Origin: Terriglobales bacterium
GTDB lineage: Bacteria > Acidobacteriota > Terriglobia > Terriglobales > Acidobacteriaceae
Length of the DNA stretch: 64,000 nucleotides
Reading direction: 5' to 3'
NCBI GenBank assembly: GCA_025936825.1
Contig: JAICSO010000008.1
Coordinates: forward strand, 1-64,000
In this document: positions 34,362 to 41,877 of the stretch, piece by piece
Layout: each line of letters opens with the position of its first letter
Numbering within the stretch: the stretch's first letter is position 1
Made by a program: the position numbers and the translations under genes
Notes under the pieces: model-generated
Told to the model about the DNA's origin: nothing
What the model saw: the letters and a program-made list of their open reading frames with translations, nothing else
The model's database searches: none

Positions 34362-35198
34362 CGTCATAAACTCCAATGCCCGCGCGATGTACGCCTTCAT
34401 GTCCTTGCGGGGGACAACGGCATCCAACATCCCGTGCTCCAGCAGGAATTCGCTGCGCTGAAAGCCGGGGGGAAGTTTTTGGCGGATCGTCTGTTCAATG
34501 ACGCGCGGTCCGGCAAAACCAATCAGGGCGCCGGGTTCGCCGATATTGAGATCGCCCAGCATTGCAAATGATGCAGTCACGCCGCCGGTCGTAGGATCGG
34601 TGAGCACAGAGATATAGGGGATTCGGGCCTCGTCCAGACGGGCCAGTGCAGCCGAAATTTTCGCCAACTGCATCAGGCTCAGCGCGCCTTCCATCATCCT
34701 CGCCCCGCCAGAGGCAGAAATGATGATGAGCGGCCGCTGCGTCTTGAGAGACTCCTCAATGGCCCGCGTGATCATTTCCCCTACGACCGCGCCCATGCTC
34801 CCGCCGATGAAGTTGTACTCCATGGCGCTGACGATCACGTCGCGGCCATTCAGCTTGCCGCGAGCATTGATGACCGCGTCGTTCAGTTCGGTCTCTTCCT
34901 GGGCTTTGTCAAGGCGGTCGGAATAAGGTTTTAGATCGACAAATTTCAACGGGTCAGTCGACTTCAGGTTGTCGCTGAAGGTTTCGTATTCGGCGTCGTC
35001 AAGCAGTTGCGCTAGTCGGGTGCGCGCGTCGATGCGGAAGTGCTTGCCACATTTGGGGCAAACGTTCAGGTTGTCTTCGAGGTCCTTCTTCCAGATGATC
35101 TGGCGGCAGCTCTCACACTTTACCCACAACCCTTCGGTACGAATCTTCTTCTCGCCCGAAGCGTCCACCTCGCCGGATTGTCGCTTGAACCAGGCCAT
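34317..35198 (-). CDS. accD: Acetyl-CoA carboxylase, carboxyltransferase beta subunit
   Basis: A 293-residue subunit that, with AccA, transfers CO2 from carboxybiotin to acetyl-CoA for fatty acid synthesis. The zinc ribbon is CESC (28-31) and CPKC (47-50). The crotonase-fold core shows GGSMGAVVGEMI, ISASGGARMMEGALSLMQ, LTDPTTGGVTASFAMLGDL and PGALIGFAGPRVIEQTI. The last roughly 12 residues (SPQPSAVSSVPS) and the TAG stop are encoded by 7-bp repeats (GCTGACG and CGTACGAC types), so the native end has been replaced. An 8-bp repeat element abuts the start codon. Confidence 0.95.
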   Translation of the reverse strand: MAWFKRQSGEVDASGEKKIRTEGLWVKCESCRQIIWKKDLEDNLNVCPKCGKHFRIDARTRLAQLLDDAEYETFSDNLKSTDPLKFVDLKPYSDRLDKAQEETELNDAVINARGKLNGRDVIVSAMEYNFIGGSMGAVVGEMITRAIEESLKTQRPLIIISASGGARMMEGALSLMQLAKISAALARLDEARIPYISVLTDPTTGGVTASFAMLGDLNIGEPGALIGFAGPRVIEQTIRQKLPPGFQRSEFLLEHGMLDAVVPRKDMKAYIARALEFMTDVSPQPSAVSSVPS

Positions 35199-35200
35199 GG

Positions 35201-35298
35201 AATTGAATCATTGAATCATTGGATCATTCAGTCATTGAGAACCCTCAATTGCGAGGTTTTTTCAATGATTCAATGACTCAATGATTCAATTTCTCAAT
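35201..35298. repeat. 8-bp periodic inverted repeat, GAATCATT-type (family D)
   Basis: The left arm 35201-35239 has units AATTGAATC, ATTGAATC, ATTGGATC, ATTCAGTC. The right arm 35261-35298 is its reverse complement (AATGATTC, AATGACTC). It fills the whole gap between cobO and accD. Its ends reach the cobO TGA (35294-35296) and come within two bases of the accD ATG. Confidence 0.92.
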
Positions 35299-35830
35299 AC
35301 TCTATTCCTCTCTGCGCCATCACGCCCTTCTCGTACGCGTGCTTGACCTGGCGCATTTCGGTGACGGTGTCTGCAAGCTCGACAATTGTCGGATGGGCGT
35401 TGCGTCCCGTCAAGATGACGTGCACCATTTCCGGCTTGCGCTTAAGAGAATCAACAACTTTCGCGGGATCAAGCATGCCGTAGCTGATCGCGTAATTGAT
35501 CTCGTCGAGGATCACCAGGTCCCATTCGCCGGACTGAATCGCGCGCTCCGATTCGGCCCAAGCCTCTTCTACCAGCTTCACATCCTCAGGATCTGGCTTC
35601 TCCGCGCCGACCTTCACGAAGCCGCGGCCCATCTGCTTCATGACAAATTTGTCGCCAAAAGCCTGCACGGCGTCAAGCTCGCCGTAATGCCACGAACCTT
35701 TCAGGAACTGCAGCATCAGCACGCGCATGCCGCTGCCCACCGCACGCAAAGCTGTGCCCATCGCGGCCGTCGTCTTGCCCTTGCCCGGACCAGTATTTAC
35801 GATGATCAGACCTCGGCGAACGTCGGCCAT
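35294..35830 (-). CDS. cobO: Cob(I)alamin adenosyltransferase, CobO/BtuR family
   Basis: A 178-residue enzyme that transfers the adenosyl group of ATP to the corrinoid cobalt to give adenosylcobalamin. The P-loop is TGPGKGKT (13-20); QFLKG, DLVILDEINYA and VILTGRNAHP are typical CobO motifs. The ATG at 35830 (MADVRRG) was preferred; an in-frame extension of 17 residues lacks similarity. No other cobalamin genes and no cobalamin riboswitch are visible here, so it may serve salvage. The stop codon lies in a family D repeat. Confidence 0.93.
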   Translation of the reverse strand: MADVRRGLIIVNTGPGKGKTTAAMGTALRAVGSGMRVLMLQFLKGSWHYGELDAVQAFGDKFVMKQMGRGFVKVGAEKPDPEDVKLVEEAWAESERAIQSGEWDLVILDEINYAISYGMLDPAKVVDSLKRKPEMVHVILTGRNAHPTIVELADTVTEMRQVKHAYEKGVMAQRGIEY

Positions 35831-35912
35831 GAGTGAAGCATAGATTGTACTGAGGGGCTGGAGTTTGTACCAGCGACACACCTCGACGTCAGCGAGTCAT
35901 AAATTCGGATTA

Positions 35913-35940
35913 TTAGCCACTAGTCACTAGCAGCTTGAAC
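35913..35940. repeat. 7-bp array CTAGTCA-type with stops in all six frames (family B)
   Basis: Units TTAGCCA, CTAGTCA, CTAGCAG and the degenerate CTTGAAC. TAG at 35914, 35921 and 35928 closes the three + frames; TTA/CTA at 35913, 35920 and 35927 closes the minus frames. The fourth unit contains the TTG start codon of mnmE. Confidence 0.88.
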
Positions 35941-37386
35941 CTTGATGACACCATCGTCGCAATAGCCACTCCTCCTGGTCGCGGAGGGATTGGCGTGGTC
36001 CGCCTCGCAGGACCAGAAGCGCGAGCGATTGCGGAACCGATGCTTCGGCTGAAGCATGAGATGGAGCCGGGGCGAGCCGTTTTCGGCGAACTGGTTGAAC
36101 AATGTGGGTCGGACATTCTTGTCGGACAACTGCCAGAGTTTCAGCGGACCGCTGAGTCTTCGACTCAGCCGGACGGGCGAGGGCGCCCGTCCCTCCACAG
36201 TTCGAGAATTGATGAAGTCGTGGTCACCTACTTCGCCAAGCCGCACTCTTACACGACGGATGACATTGTCGAAATCTCGGCGCACGGATCACCGGTCGTC
36301 CTGCGGCACATCGTGGAGATCGCACTGTCTGCTGGTGCACGGCTCGCTGAGCCTGGCGAATTCACCATGCGCGCGTTCCTGAACGGGCGCATCGATCTCA
36401 CCCAGGCCGAAGCTGTGCGCGACCTGATCGATTCGCAGACACTGTTTCAGGCCAAAGTCGCTGCACAGCAACTTGACGGTGCACTCTCGCGCCGCCTGCA
36501 GCAGACGAAACAAAAACTCGTCGAACTGATTGCGGTGCTCGAAGCCGGCATCGACTTCGCGGAAGACGACGTTTCAGTCCTGCCCGCCGTCCAAATCCTC
36601 GAGCACATAGCCAACGTTCGCGCGCCGCTGGAAGAACTTGCCCGCAGTTTTTCTTACGGCAAGATTGTGCACGAAGGTTTAACGCTCGCAATCGTCGGCC
36701 GCCCGAACGTAGGGAAGTCGAGCTTGTTCAATCGGCTGGTCGAACGGGAGCGAGCCATCGTTACTGCCACGCCGGGGACCACGCGTGATCTCGTGACGGA
36801 GACAGTTTCTCTCGGCGGAATACCAATTTGCCTTGTTGATACTGCAGGCATCCGCCGCGCGCTCGATGACGCCGAGAGCATTGGAATCCAGAAATCGCTG
36901 GAAGCTCTCGCAGATGCTGACTTGGTTCTGGTCGTGCTCGACGCTTCTCAGCCGATCTCGGCGGAAGATACGACGCTGCTCGACCAGGTAGAGCAGCGCG
37001 CCGCAATCGTTATCCAGAACAAAGCCGACCTTGCGCCAGCGTCCAGTTCGCCGTCAGGCAACGGCGACACGCGGACGATTCAGACTTCGGCGGTTACCGG
37101 GCAGGGAATTTCTGAACTTCGCGACACTATCCTGCGTCACATCACTGGCGACGCGGGGGCGAGCGGCGAGTCTGGCTTTCTGACCAATGCCCGGCATCAA
37201 AAGCTGGTGCAGGATTCCATCGCTGCCCTGGAAGCTGCATCAATCGCAACGAACAATCGCATCCCCCATGAGATGATCCTGCTCGATCTGTACACTTCCT
37301 TGAAGGCCCTCGACGAAATCACGGGCGCGACCACGACAGACGACATCCTCAATCTGATCTTTAGCCGCTTCTGTATTGGGAAATGA
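35935..37386 (+). CDS. mnmE: tRNA-modifying GTPase MnmE with an in-frame repeat insert
   Basis: A 483-residue GTPase that, with MnmG, modifies the wobble uridine of several tRNAs. IVAIATPPGRGGIGVVRLAG opens the N-terminal folate-binding domain. The G domain has GRPNVGKSS (about 255-263), DTAGIR and NKAD, and the C-terminus ends in FCIGK with the catalytic Cys. Residues 57-90 (from CGSDILVGQL to RGRPSLHSS) have no counterpart in ordinary MnmE and are encoded by two repeat types (36104-36125 and 36151-36199). The only usable start is TTG at 35935, inside the last unit of a repeat array; the frame is closed by TAG at 35914. Confidence 0.94.
   Translation: MNLDDTIVAIATPPGRGGIGVVRLAGPEARAIAEPMLRLKHEMEPGRAVFGELVEQCGSDILVGQLPEFQRTAESSTQPDGRGRPSLHSSRIDEVVVTYFAKPHSYTTDDIVEISAHGSPVVLRHIVEIALSAGARLAEPGEFTMRAFLNGRIDLTQAEAVRDLIDSQTLFQAKVAAQQLDGALSRRLQQTKQKLVELIAVLEAGIDFAEDDVSVLPAVQILEHIANVRAPLEELARSFSYGKIVHEGLTLAIVGRPNVGKSSLFNRLVERERAIVTATPGTTRDLVTETVSLGGIPICLVDTAGIRRALDDAESIGIQKSLEALADADLVLVVLDASQPISAEDTTLLDQVEQRAAIVIQNKADLAPASSSPSGNGDTRTIQTSAVTGQGISELRDTILRHITGDAGASGESGFLTNARHQKLVQDSIAALEAASIATNNRIPHEMILLDLYTSLKALDEITGATTTDDILNLIFSRFCIGK
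36104..36199. repeat. Composite palindromic repeat inside mnmE (families G and F)
   Basis: 36104-36125 matches the GTGGGTCGGACATT element of 26808 and 45909. 36151-36169 is a hairpin GCTGAGTC-TTC-GACTCAGC. After one C, 36171-36192 is GGACGGGCG-AGGG-CGCCCGTCC, then CTCCACA. The whole block is read in frame. Confidence 0.93.
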
Positions 37387-37389
37387 AGG

Positions 37390-39021
37390 TTACGCGGGGA
37401 CAGCCGCTTCGTACTCCTCGTAGCTGCCCTTGAAGTCGGTGATTTTGTGATCTCCCTCGAAATGCCAAATGCGCGTGGCTACTTCATCGATGAGATCTTC
37501 ATCGTGAGTGACCAGCAGCACCGTTCCCTGGTAGCGCTGGAGAGCTATATTGAGCGCGTTGATGGACTCAAGGTCGAGGTGGTTGGTGGGTTCGTCGAGG
37601 ACGAGAATATTCGGCTTCTGCAGCATCAGCTTGCAGAAGATGAGCCGCGCCGCCTCTCCACCGGAGAGGACGTCGGTACGCTTGTCGGCATCATCGCGAG
37701 GAAACAACATCTGTCCTAATAGCCCACGAATCTCTTCGTGGGCGGCAGCGGGATCCCGTTGATGCAGCCACTCGAATACCGTCATCCCAGGCTGGATGAG
37801 AGCTTTGTGATCCTGCGCGAAATAGCCGACTGCGGCTTCATGCCCCCAAATTACTTTTCCGTCGGTCAAGAACTCGCCTTCGTAGCCGCTGGTCTTGCGC
37901 AGTTCGGCCTCGGGCACAGTCGGAGAGTTCGCAAGCAGCGCATTTAATAAAGTAGTTTTCCCGGCGCCGTTGCGCCCCATCAACGCGACTTTCTCGCCCC
38001 GGGTCACGCTGGCGGTGAAGCTCCGAATCACCGAGGTCTCGCCGTATGATTTGCTTACCGCTTCGAGTTCCAGAACGTGTTTTCCGGAAGGACGCTTTTG
38101 CTCAAACTTCAAATAGGGGCGCTGAATATTCGATTTGGCCAACTCGGTGACCTGCAAGCGTTCCACTTCCTTACGTCGCGACTGCACCTGGCTGGAACGC
38201 GTACCCGCCGCGAACCGCGCGATGAAGTCGTTCAATTGCGCAATTTTCTTTTCGCGTTGCGCGTTCTGGGATTCGATTTGCGAGCGCACCTGCGTCTTCG
38301 CCACCACCATGTCGTCATAGTTGCCGGTGTACGTGATGATGGTTTCGTAATCGATGTCGGCAATGTGAGTGCAAACGCCGTTCAGGAAATGGCGGTCGTG
38401 CGAGATCACAATCAGCACGCCGTCGTACCGGTTCAGAAAGTTGCGCAACCAGTGGATCGAGTCCAGGTCAAGGTGGTTCGTGGGCTCGTCGAGCAACAGT
38501 GCCTGGGGATGGCCAAAGAGGGCTTGCGCCAGCAGCACCCGGACTTTCTGTCCGCCCTGCAACTCGCCCATATTGCGCTCGTGCAATTCGTCGGGGATGT
38601 CAAGACCCTGCAGCAGGATCGCGGCATCGCTTTCGGCGGTGTAGCCGTCTTCTTCGCCGACGATCCCCTCCAACTCGCCCAGGCGCATTCCGTCCGCGTC
38701 GGTAAGCTCAGGCTTGGAATAGATTTGGTCGCGCTCCTCGGTCGCCGCCCACAGGCGCTTGTTGCCCATAATGACCGTATCGATCGCGCGGTAGCGGTCA
38801 AAAGCAAACTGGTCCTGGCTCAGCACGCCGAGCTTCTTAGGCCTGACAACCGTACCCTTCTGGGGCTCGATCTCGCCCGTAAGGAGCTTCATGAAGGTGG
38901 ACTTGCCGGCGCCATTGGGCCCAGTGAGGCCGTAGCGCTTACCAGGGGTAAAGGCGGTTGAAACTTCATCGAACAGGATTTTTGCGCCAAAGCGCATGGA
39001 CACATTGCTGACTGAAATCAT
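37390..39021 (-). CDS. ABC-F family ATPase (YbiT/EttA-like)
   Basis: A 543-residue soluble protein with two ABC cassettes and no membrane part. Cassette 1 has GPNGAGKS (34-41) and a divergent signature MGELQGGQKVR. Cassette 2 has GRNGAGKT, LSGGEAARL and LVLDEPTNHLDLESI. The linker between them is basic and coiled (RSQVQSRRKEVERLQV), as in ribosome-binding ABC-F factors. It probably acts on the ribosome E site. Some ABC-F proteins give antibiotic protection, but nothing here shows that. ATG 39021 was chosen over an upstream in-frame start. It is convergent with mnmE, three bases apart. Confidence 0.92.
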   Translation of the reverse strand: MISVSNVSMRFGAKILFDEVSTAFTPGKRYGLTGPNGAGKSTFMKLLTGEIEPQKGTVVRPKKLGVLSQDQFAFDRYRAIDTVIMGNKRLWAATEERDQIYSKPELTDADGMRLGELEGIVGEEDGYTAESDAAILLQGLDIPDELHERNMGELQGGQKVRVLLAQALFGHPQALLLDEPTNHLDLDSIHWLRNFLNRYDGVLIVISHDRHFLNGVCTHIADIDYETIITYTGNYDDMVVAKTQVRSQIESQNAQREKKIAQLNDFIARFAAGTRSSQVQSRRKEVERLQVTELAKSNIQRPYLKFEQKRPSGKHVLELEAVSKSYGETSVIRSFTASVTRGEKVALMGRNGAGKTTLLNALLANSPTVPEAELRKTSGYEGEFLTDGKVIWGHEAAVGYFAQDHKALIQPGMTVFEWLHQRDPAAAHEEIRGLLGQMLFPRDDADKRTDVLSGGEAARLIFCKLMLQKPNILVLDEPTNHLDLESINALNIALQRYQGTVLLVTHDEDLIDEVATRIWHFEGDHKITDFKGSYEEYEAAVPA

Positions 39022-39165
39022 GATGTTTGGAACTGCGGGCAGTGCCCGCAAGGCGGGAGCGCAGTACTACTGTAAGGATAACATGCGTCCGGCTGAGCAC
39101 CTCGCAGCCAGCTTCCGAATGGAAACACAACCTCGCTCGCTCTTAGAGCAATATATTAATCACAA

Positions 39166-39193
39166 TTGACAAGTTACGGTAAATAGATAAATA
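39166..39193 (+). promoter_or_regulatory. Promoter of hipBA
   Basis: TTGACA (39166-39171) and TAAATA (39188-39193) are separated by 16 bp, in a strongly AT-rich stretch (39150-39205) just before the hipB ATG. The box is close enough to be covered by an autorepressor. Confidence 0.6.
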
Positions 39194-39201
39194 TATTATA
39201 C

Positions 39202-39459
39202 ATGATTAGCCTTGCCGAGGCTGGGTTAGCAATTGCCGCTGCGCGCAAGCAGGGTCGGCTCACCCAACTCGAACTCGCGAAGAGAGCTGGCGTGAGCCGG
39301 CCAACCATCGTTCTTCTTGAAAATGGACGAGCAACCGAGATTGGGTATTCGAAGCTCGTCCGTATACTTGCTGTCCTGGGCTTGGAATTTCGCCTGCAGC
39401 CTGTTTCGGCCCAAAGGCCGACACTCGATGATCTCTTGAAGGAAGAGTCTGACTCATGA
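39202..39459 (+). CDS. hipB: HipB-like antitoxin, XRE-family DNA-binding protein
   Basis: An 85-residue protein with a Cro/CI helix-turn-helix: RLTQLELAKRAGVSRPTIVLLENGRATEIGYSKLVRILAVLGLEFRL (about residues 19-65). The C-terminal tail ([12 protein letters not shown]) is acidic and probably contacts the toxin. As in type II systems it would bind its own promoter and neutralise HipA. The stop overlaps the hipA start (ATGA). The upstream region is much richer in AT than the neighbouring genes. Confidence 0.88.
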   Translation: MISLAEAGLAIAAARKQGRLTQLELAKRAGVSRPTIVLLENGRATEIGYSKLVRILAVLGLEFRLQPVSAQRPTLDDLLKEESDS

Positions 39460-40691
39460 TTCGGGTTTGGGCTGATAATAGCCCTTCCGGAGTGCTCGAT
39501 CGCAACGGGCGGCGTGGAAGCACATTCGTCTACGAACCGGGGATCGTGCCGGAGCGTGGCGTATCCGTAACCATGCCTGTACGGTTGGAGTCGTGGAACA
39601 GTTCGCTGGGCGTAGCCCCGATCTTCGAAATGAATCTGCCGGAAGGCGCATTGCGCGAGCGCTTGCGTTTGGCCTTCGCGAAAGCCACCGGCACCTTCGA
39701 CGACCTGGACTTGCTGACTATCATTGGTCGTTCTCAGCTCGGGCGCGTGCGTTTTACAGGAGCGAATGACCAACTGGACGAGGGTGTCCCTTTCCAGTCA
39801 GTTGATGAGATTCTTTCGAGCCGCAGGGGCGGGGAGCTTTATCGCTATCTGATTGAAAGGTTTGCGACGCACTCCGGAATCAGCGGTGTGCAGCCTAAGT
39901 TTCTCGTTCGTGACGAAGGGACCTTCGCCCCGGATCAAAGCAGAGGGCGAACTCTGTCGAGTTCCTTTAGAGGGGCAACCCACATTGTGAAATTCTGGGA
40001 TCCTGCGGGATTTCCGCAACTGGCCGCGAATGAATTCTTCTGTCTCAAAGCGGCGGAGCGCTGTGGGTTAAATGTGCCTTCACACAAGCTTGCTGAGGAC
40101 GGGAGTGCGCTGGTGATGGAGCGATTCGACTTGCGCCCGGACGGAACCTATCGCGGCTTTGAAGATTTCTGCGTGCTTAACGCTCGTCGAACGGACGAGA
40201 AATATCGCGGCAGCTACGAAACCAGTGTGGTGAAACGATTTCAGCAGTTTGCGAATTCAACCACTGTGCTGGAAGAGAGCCTTCGGCTCTTTACCCTGAT
40301 CGCTTTGAATTGCGCGATCCGCAATGGGGACGCACATCTCAAGAACTTTGGAATCGTTTATGACGATGTAATGGGAGAGGCACATCTGGCTCCTGTCTAC
40401 GATCTCATAACGACGAGTATCTATATCCCGCAAGATCGAATGGCCTTGACGTTGAACGGGACTAACCAATGGCCGGCAGCGAAGGATCTTATTCGCTTCG
40501 GAGAAGGGCGGTCGCTCGGTGCAAGACGAAAGCTGGTCGAAATACTCGAACTGATCCGGGACTCCTTGGAGGATACGGCGAAAGAAATAAGCGCATACGG
40601 CAAGAACCACCCAAAGTTCACTGCGATTTCGGAACAGATGATCTTTCAGTGGGAGGAAGGAAGAAAATCGATCACTGTTCAGGAAAACTGA
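39456..40691 (+). CDS. hipA: HipA-like serine/threonine kinase toxin
   Basis: A 411-residue kinase of the HipA fold. The N-terminal lobe has [14 protein letters not shown] and [10 protein letters not shown]. The ATP-binding segment [11 protein letters not shown] is near residue 142. The catalytic loop [15 protein letters not shown] is near 290 and PVYDLITT near 315, carrying the expected catalytic and metal-binding Asp. Known HipA toxins phosphorylate glutamyl-tRNA synthetase or related targets and cause growth arrest or persistence; the target here is unknown. All catalytic residues look intact. It is coupled to hipB by an ATGA overlap. Confidence 0.9.
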   Translation: MIRVWADNSPSGVLDRNGRRGSTFVYEPGIVPERGVSVTMPVRLESWNSSLGVAPIFEMNLPEGALRERLRLAFAKATGTFDDLDLLTIIGRSQLGRVRFTGANDQLDEGVPFQSVDEILSSRRGGELYRYLIERFATHSGISGVQPKFLVRDEGTFAPDQSRGRTLSSSFRGATHIVKFWDPAGFPQLAANEFFCLKAAERCGLNVPSHKLAEDGSALVMERFDLRPDGTYRGFEDFCVLNARRTDEKYRGSYETSVVKRFQQFANSTTVLEESLRLFTLIALNCAIRNGDAHLKNFGIVYDDVMGEAHLAPVYDLITTSIYIPQDRMALTLNGTNQWPAAKDLIRFGEGRSLGARRKLVEILELIRDSLEDTAKEISAYGKNHPKFTAISEQMIFQWEEGRKSITVQEN

Positions 40692-40750
40692 GACCATCGT
40701 CGCCTATAAATGCGTGCTCGGTGTTCGGCCTCGGGAAGTTGTGGCGCTGG

Positions 40751-40780
40751 TTGCTGAATCCAGCGGCCATCCTTTAGAAT
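40751..40780 (+). promoter_or_regulatory. Candidate promoter of rpmE
   Basis: TTGCTG (40751-40756) and TAGAAT (40775-40780) with an 18-bp spacer, 33 bp upstream of the rpmE ATG. A GGAG ribosome site follows. Confidence 0.55.
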
Positions 40781-40812
40781 CAAATGGTTCAGCACACAGA
40801 TTTGGAGACCCA

Positions 40813-41031
40813 ATGAAGGCAGCAATCCATCCGTCTTACCATGAGGTACGCGTGCATTGCGCGTGCGGTAGCACCTTTACCACGCGATCCACGCACAAGG
40901 GCGATATCAGCGTTGAAATCTGCTCGAGTTGCCACCCGTTCTTTACCGGCAAGCAGAAGCTGGTGGACACCGCCGGCCGCGTCGAGCGCTTCCGCCGCAA
41001 GTACGGCCAAGCCACCGCTGCGAAGAAGTAA
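40813..41031 (+). CDS. rpmE: 50S ribosomal protein L31 (zinc-binding type)
   Basis: A 72-residue protein starting [22 protein letters not shown]. The Cys residues of HCACGS and CSSC (about residues 16, 18, 37, 40) mark the zinc-binding C+ form. [25 protein letters not shown] is the conserved L31 tail. GGAG stands 6 bp before the ATG at 40813. Longer upstream starts add only non-conserved residues. A strong terminator follows directly. Confidence 0.96.
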   Translation: MKAAIHPSYHEVRVHCACGSTFTTRSTHKGDISVEICSSCHPFFTGKQKLVDTAGRVERFRRKYGQATAAKK

Positions 41032-41051
41032 CAGTGCAGCGCAGAAATTCG

Positions 41052-41077
41052 AGCCCTCGCGCAAGCGAGGGCTTTTT
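41052..41077 (+). terminator. Intrinsic terminator of rpmE
   Basis: A 9-bp perfect stem AGCCCTCGC-GCAA-GCGAGGGCT followed by TTTT, 20 bp after the rpmE stop. Confidence 0.92.
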
Positions 41078-41095
41078 GCCTTTAGCCGCAACGCG

Positions 41096-41131
41096 GCATA
41101 AGAATATAGCCCCGGGCGTAAGCCCGGGGGC
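41096..41131. repeat. Hairpin element AATATAGCCC... (family H)
   Basis: CCCCGGGC-GTAA-GCCCGGGG (41110-41129, 8-4-8), preceded by GCGGCATAAGAATATAG. The element at 45376-45411 has the same layout: GCGG, then AATAG, then an 8-4-8 hairpin with a GTRA loop. Confidence 0.75.
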
Positions 41132-41178
41132 AACGCCTGGGTACGAGAGCTCGGGAAGGGCGAAAGAATTCACCGGTA

Positions 41179-41760
41179 CTACTTGTTCATCGCTGCCAAC
41201 GCTCCGCGGAACATCACGTCAAACGACCCATCCTTGGACACCGACGCAATCGCCTTCTCCGCCGCCGCCCTCTGATATCCAAGATTGACCAGCGCCGACA
41301 ACACATCTTCCTGCACCGCGCTAAACGCTGTAACTGCCGCCACAACCTCTTGCCCGGCAGCTGGCAATTTGTCGCGAAGCTCCAGCACCAGGCGTTCGGC
41401 CGTCTTCCGCCCAATTCCCGGAATCTTCGTCAGGCGCGCGACATCATTGCCGCGAATGGCATTCCCCAGTTCTGATGCCGCCATGCCGCTGAGAATCGTA
41501 ATCGCCAGTTTCGGTCCAATCCCGCTCACCGTGATCAGCTTTTCAAACAGCTGCTTCTCCTCGGCGCGCAGGAACCCATAGAGCGCCAATTGGTCTTCCC
41601 GGACGTGCGTGTGAATAAACAACGCAACCTCGCCCCCGAGCGGCGGCAAGTCCGAAAATGTGGGTACGGAGATGACCACGTCGTAACCGACGCCACCGGT
41701 TTCGACAATGGCTTGATTAGGATGACGACCAATGAGCTTGCCGCGAAGGTGCGCGATCAT
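41179..41760 (-). CDS. ruvA: Holliday junction DNA helicase subunit RuvA
   Basis: A 193-residue protein: MIAHLRGKLIGRHPNQAIVETGGVGYDVVIS (OB-fold domain I), then FEKLITVSGIGPKLAITILSGM and LTKIPGIGRKTAERLVLELRDKL (helix-hairpin-helix pairs), and a C-terminal domain III (VLSALVNLGYQRAAAEKAI) that contacts RuvB. It binds four-way junctions and loads RuvB for branch migration. ruvB lies 1.7 kb away on the same strand, beyond an oppositely oriented secreted-protein gene. ruvC is not present. Confidence 0.95.
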   Translation of the reverse strand: MIAHLRGKLIGRHPNQAIVETGGVGYDVVISVPTFSDLPPLGGEVALFIHTHVREDQLALYGFLRAEEKQLFEKLITVSGIGPKLAITILSGMAASELGNAIRGNDVARLTKIPGIGRKTAERLVLELRDKLPAAGQEVVAAVTAFSAVQEDVLSALVNLGYQRAAAEKAIASVSKDGSFDVMFRGALAAMNK

Positions 41761-41877
41761 TTTGGCCCATTCTATCCGGACTCACTGCACCGCCGCACAC
41801 GCATTTTCCTTGCGAACTGAACGGGCAACGGCTAGCATGAACTCGACAATTCAAAGCTCCCCCCGCCTAGAGGTTTT

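Noticed and set aside
36171-36192. Hairpin in mnmE as an intrinsic terminator
   Set aside because: No U tract follows and it is inside the coding frame; termination there would destroy the gene.
38077-38961. Long open frame (294 codons) opposite the ABC-F gene
   Set aside because: It mirrors the conserved ABC-F coding sequence on the other strand, has no ribosome site and no recognisable motifs.
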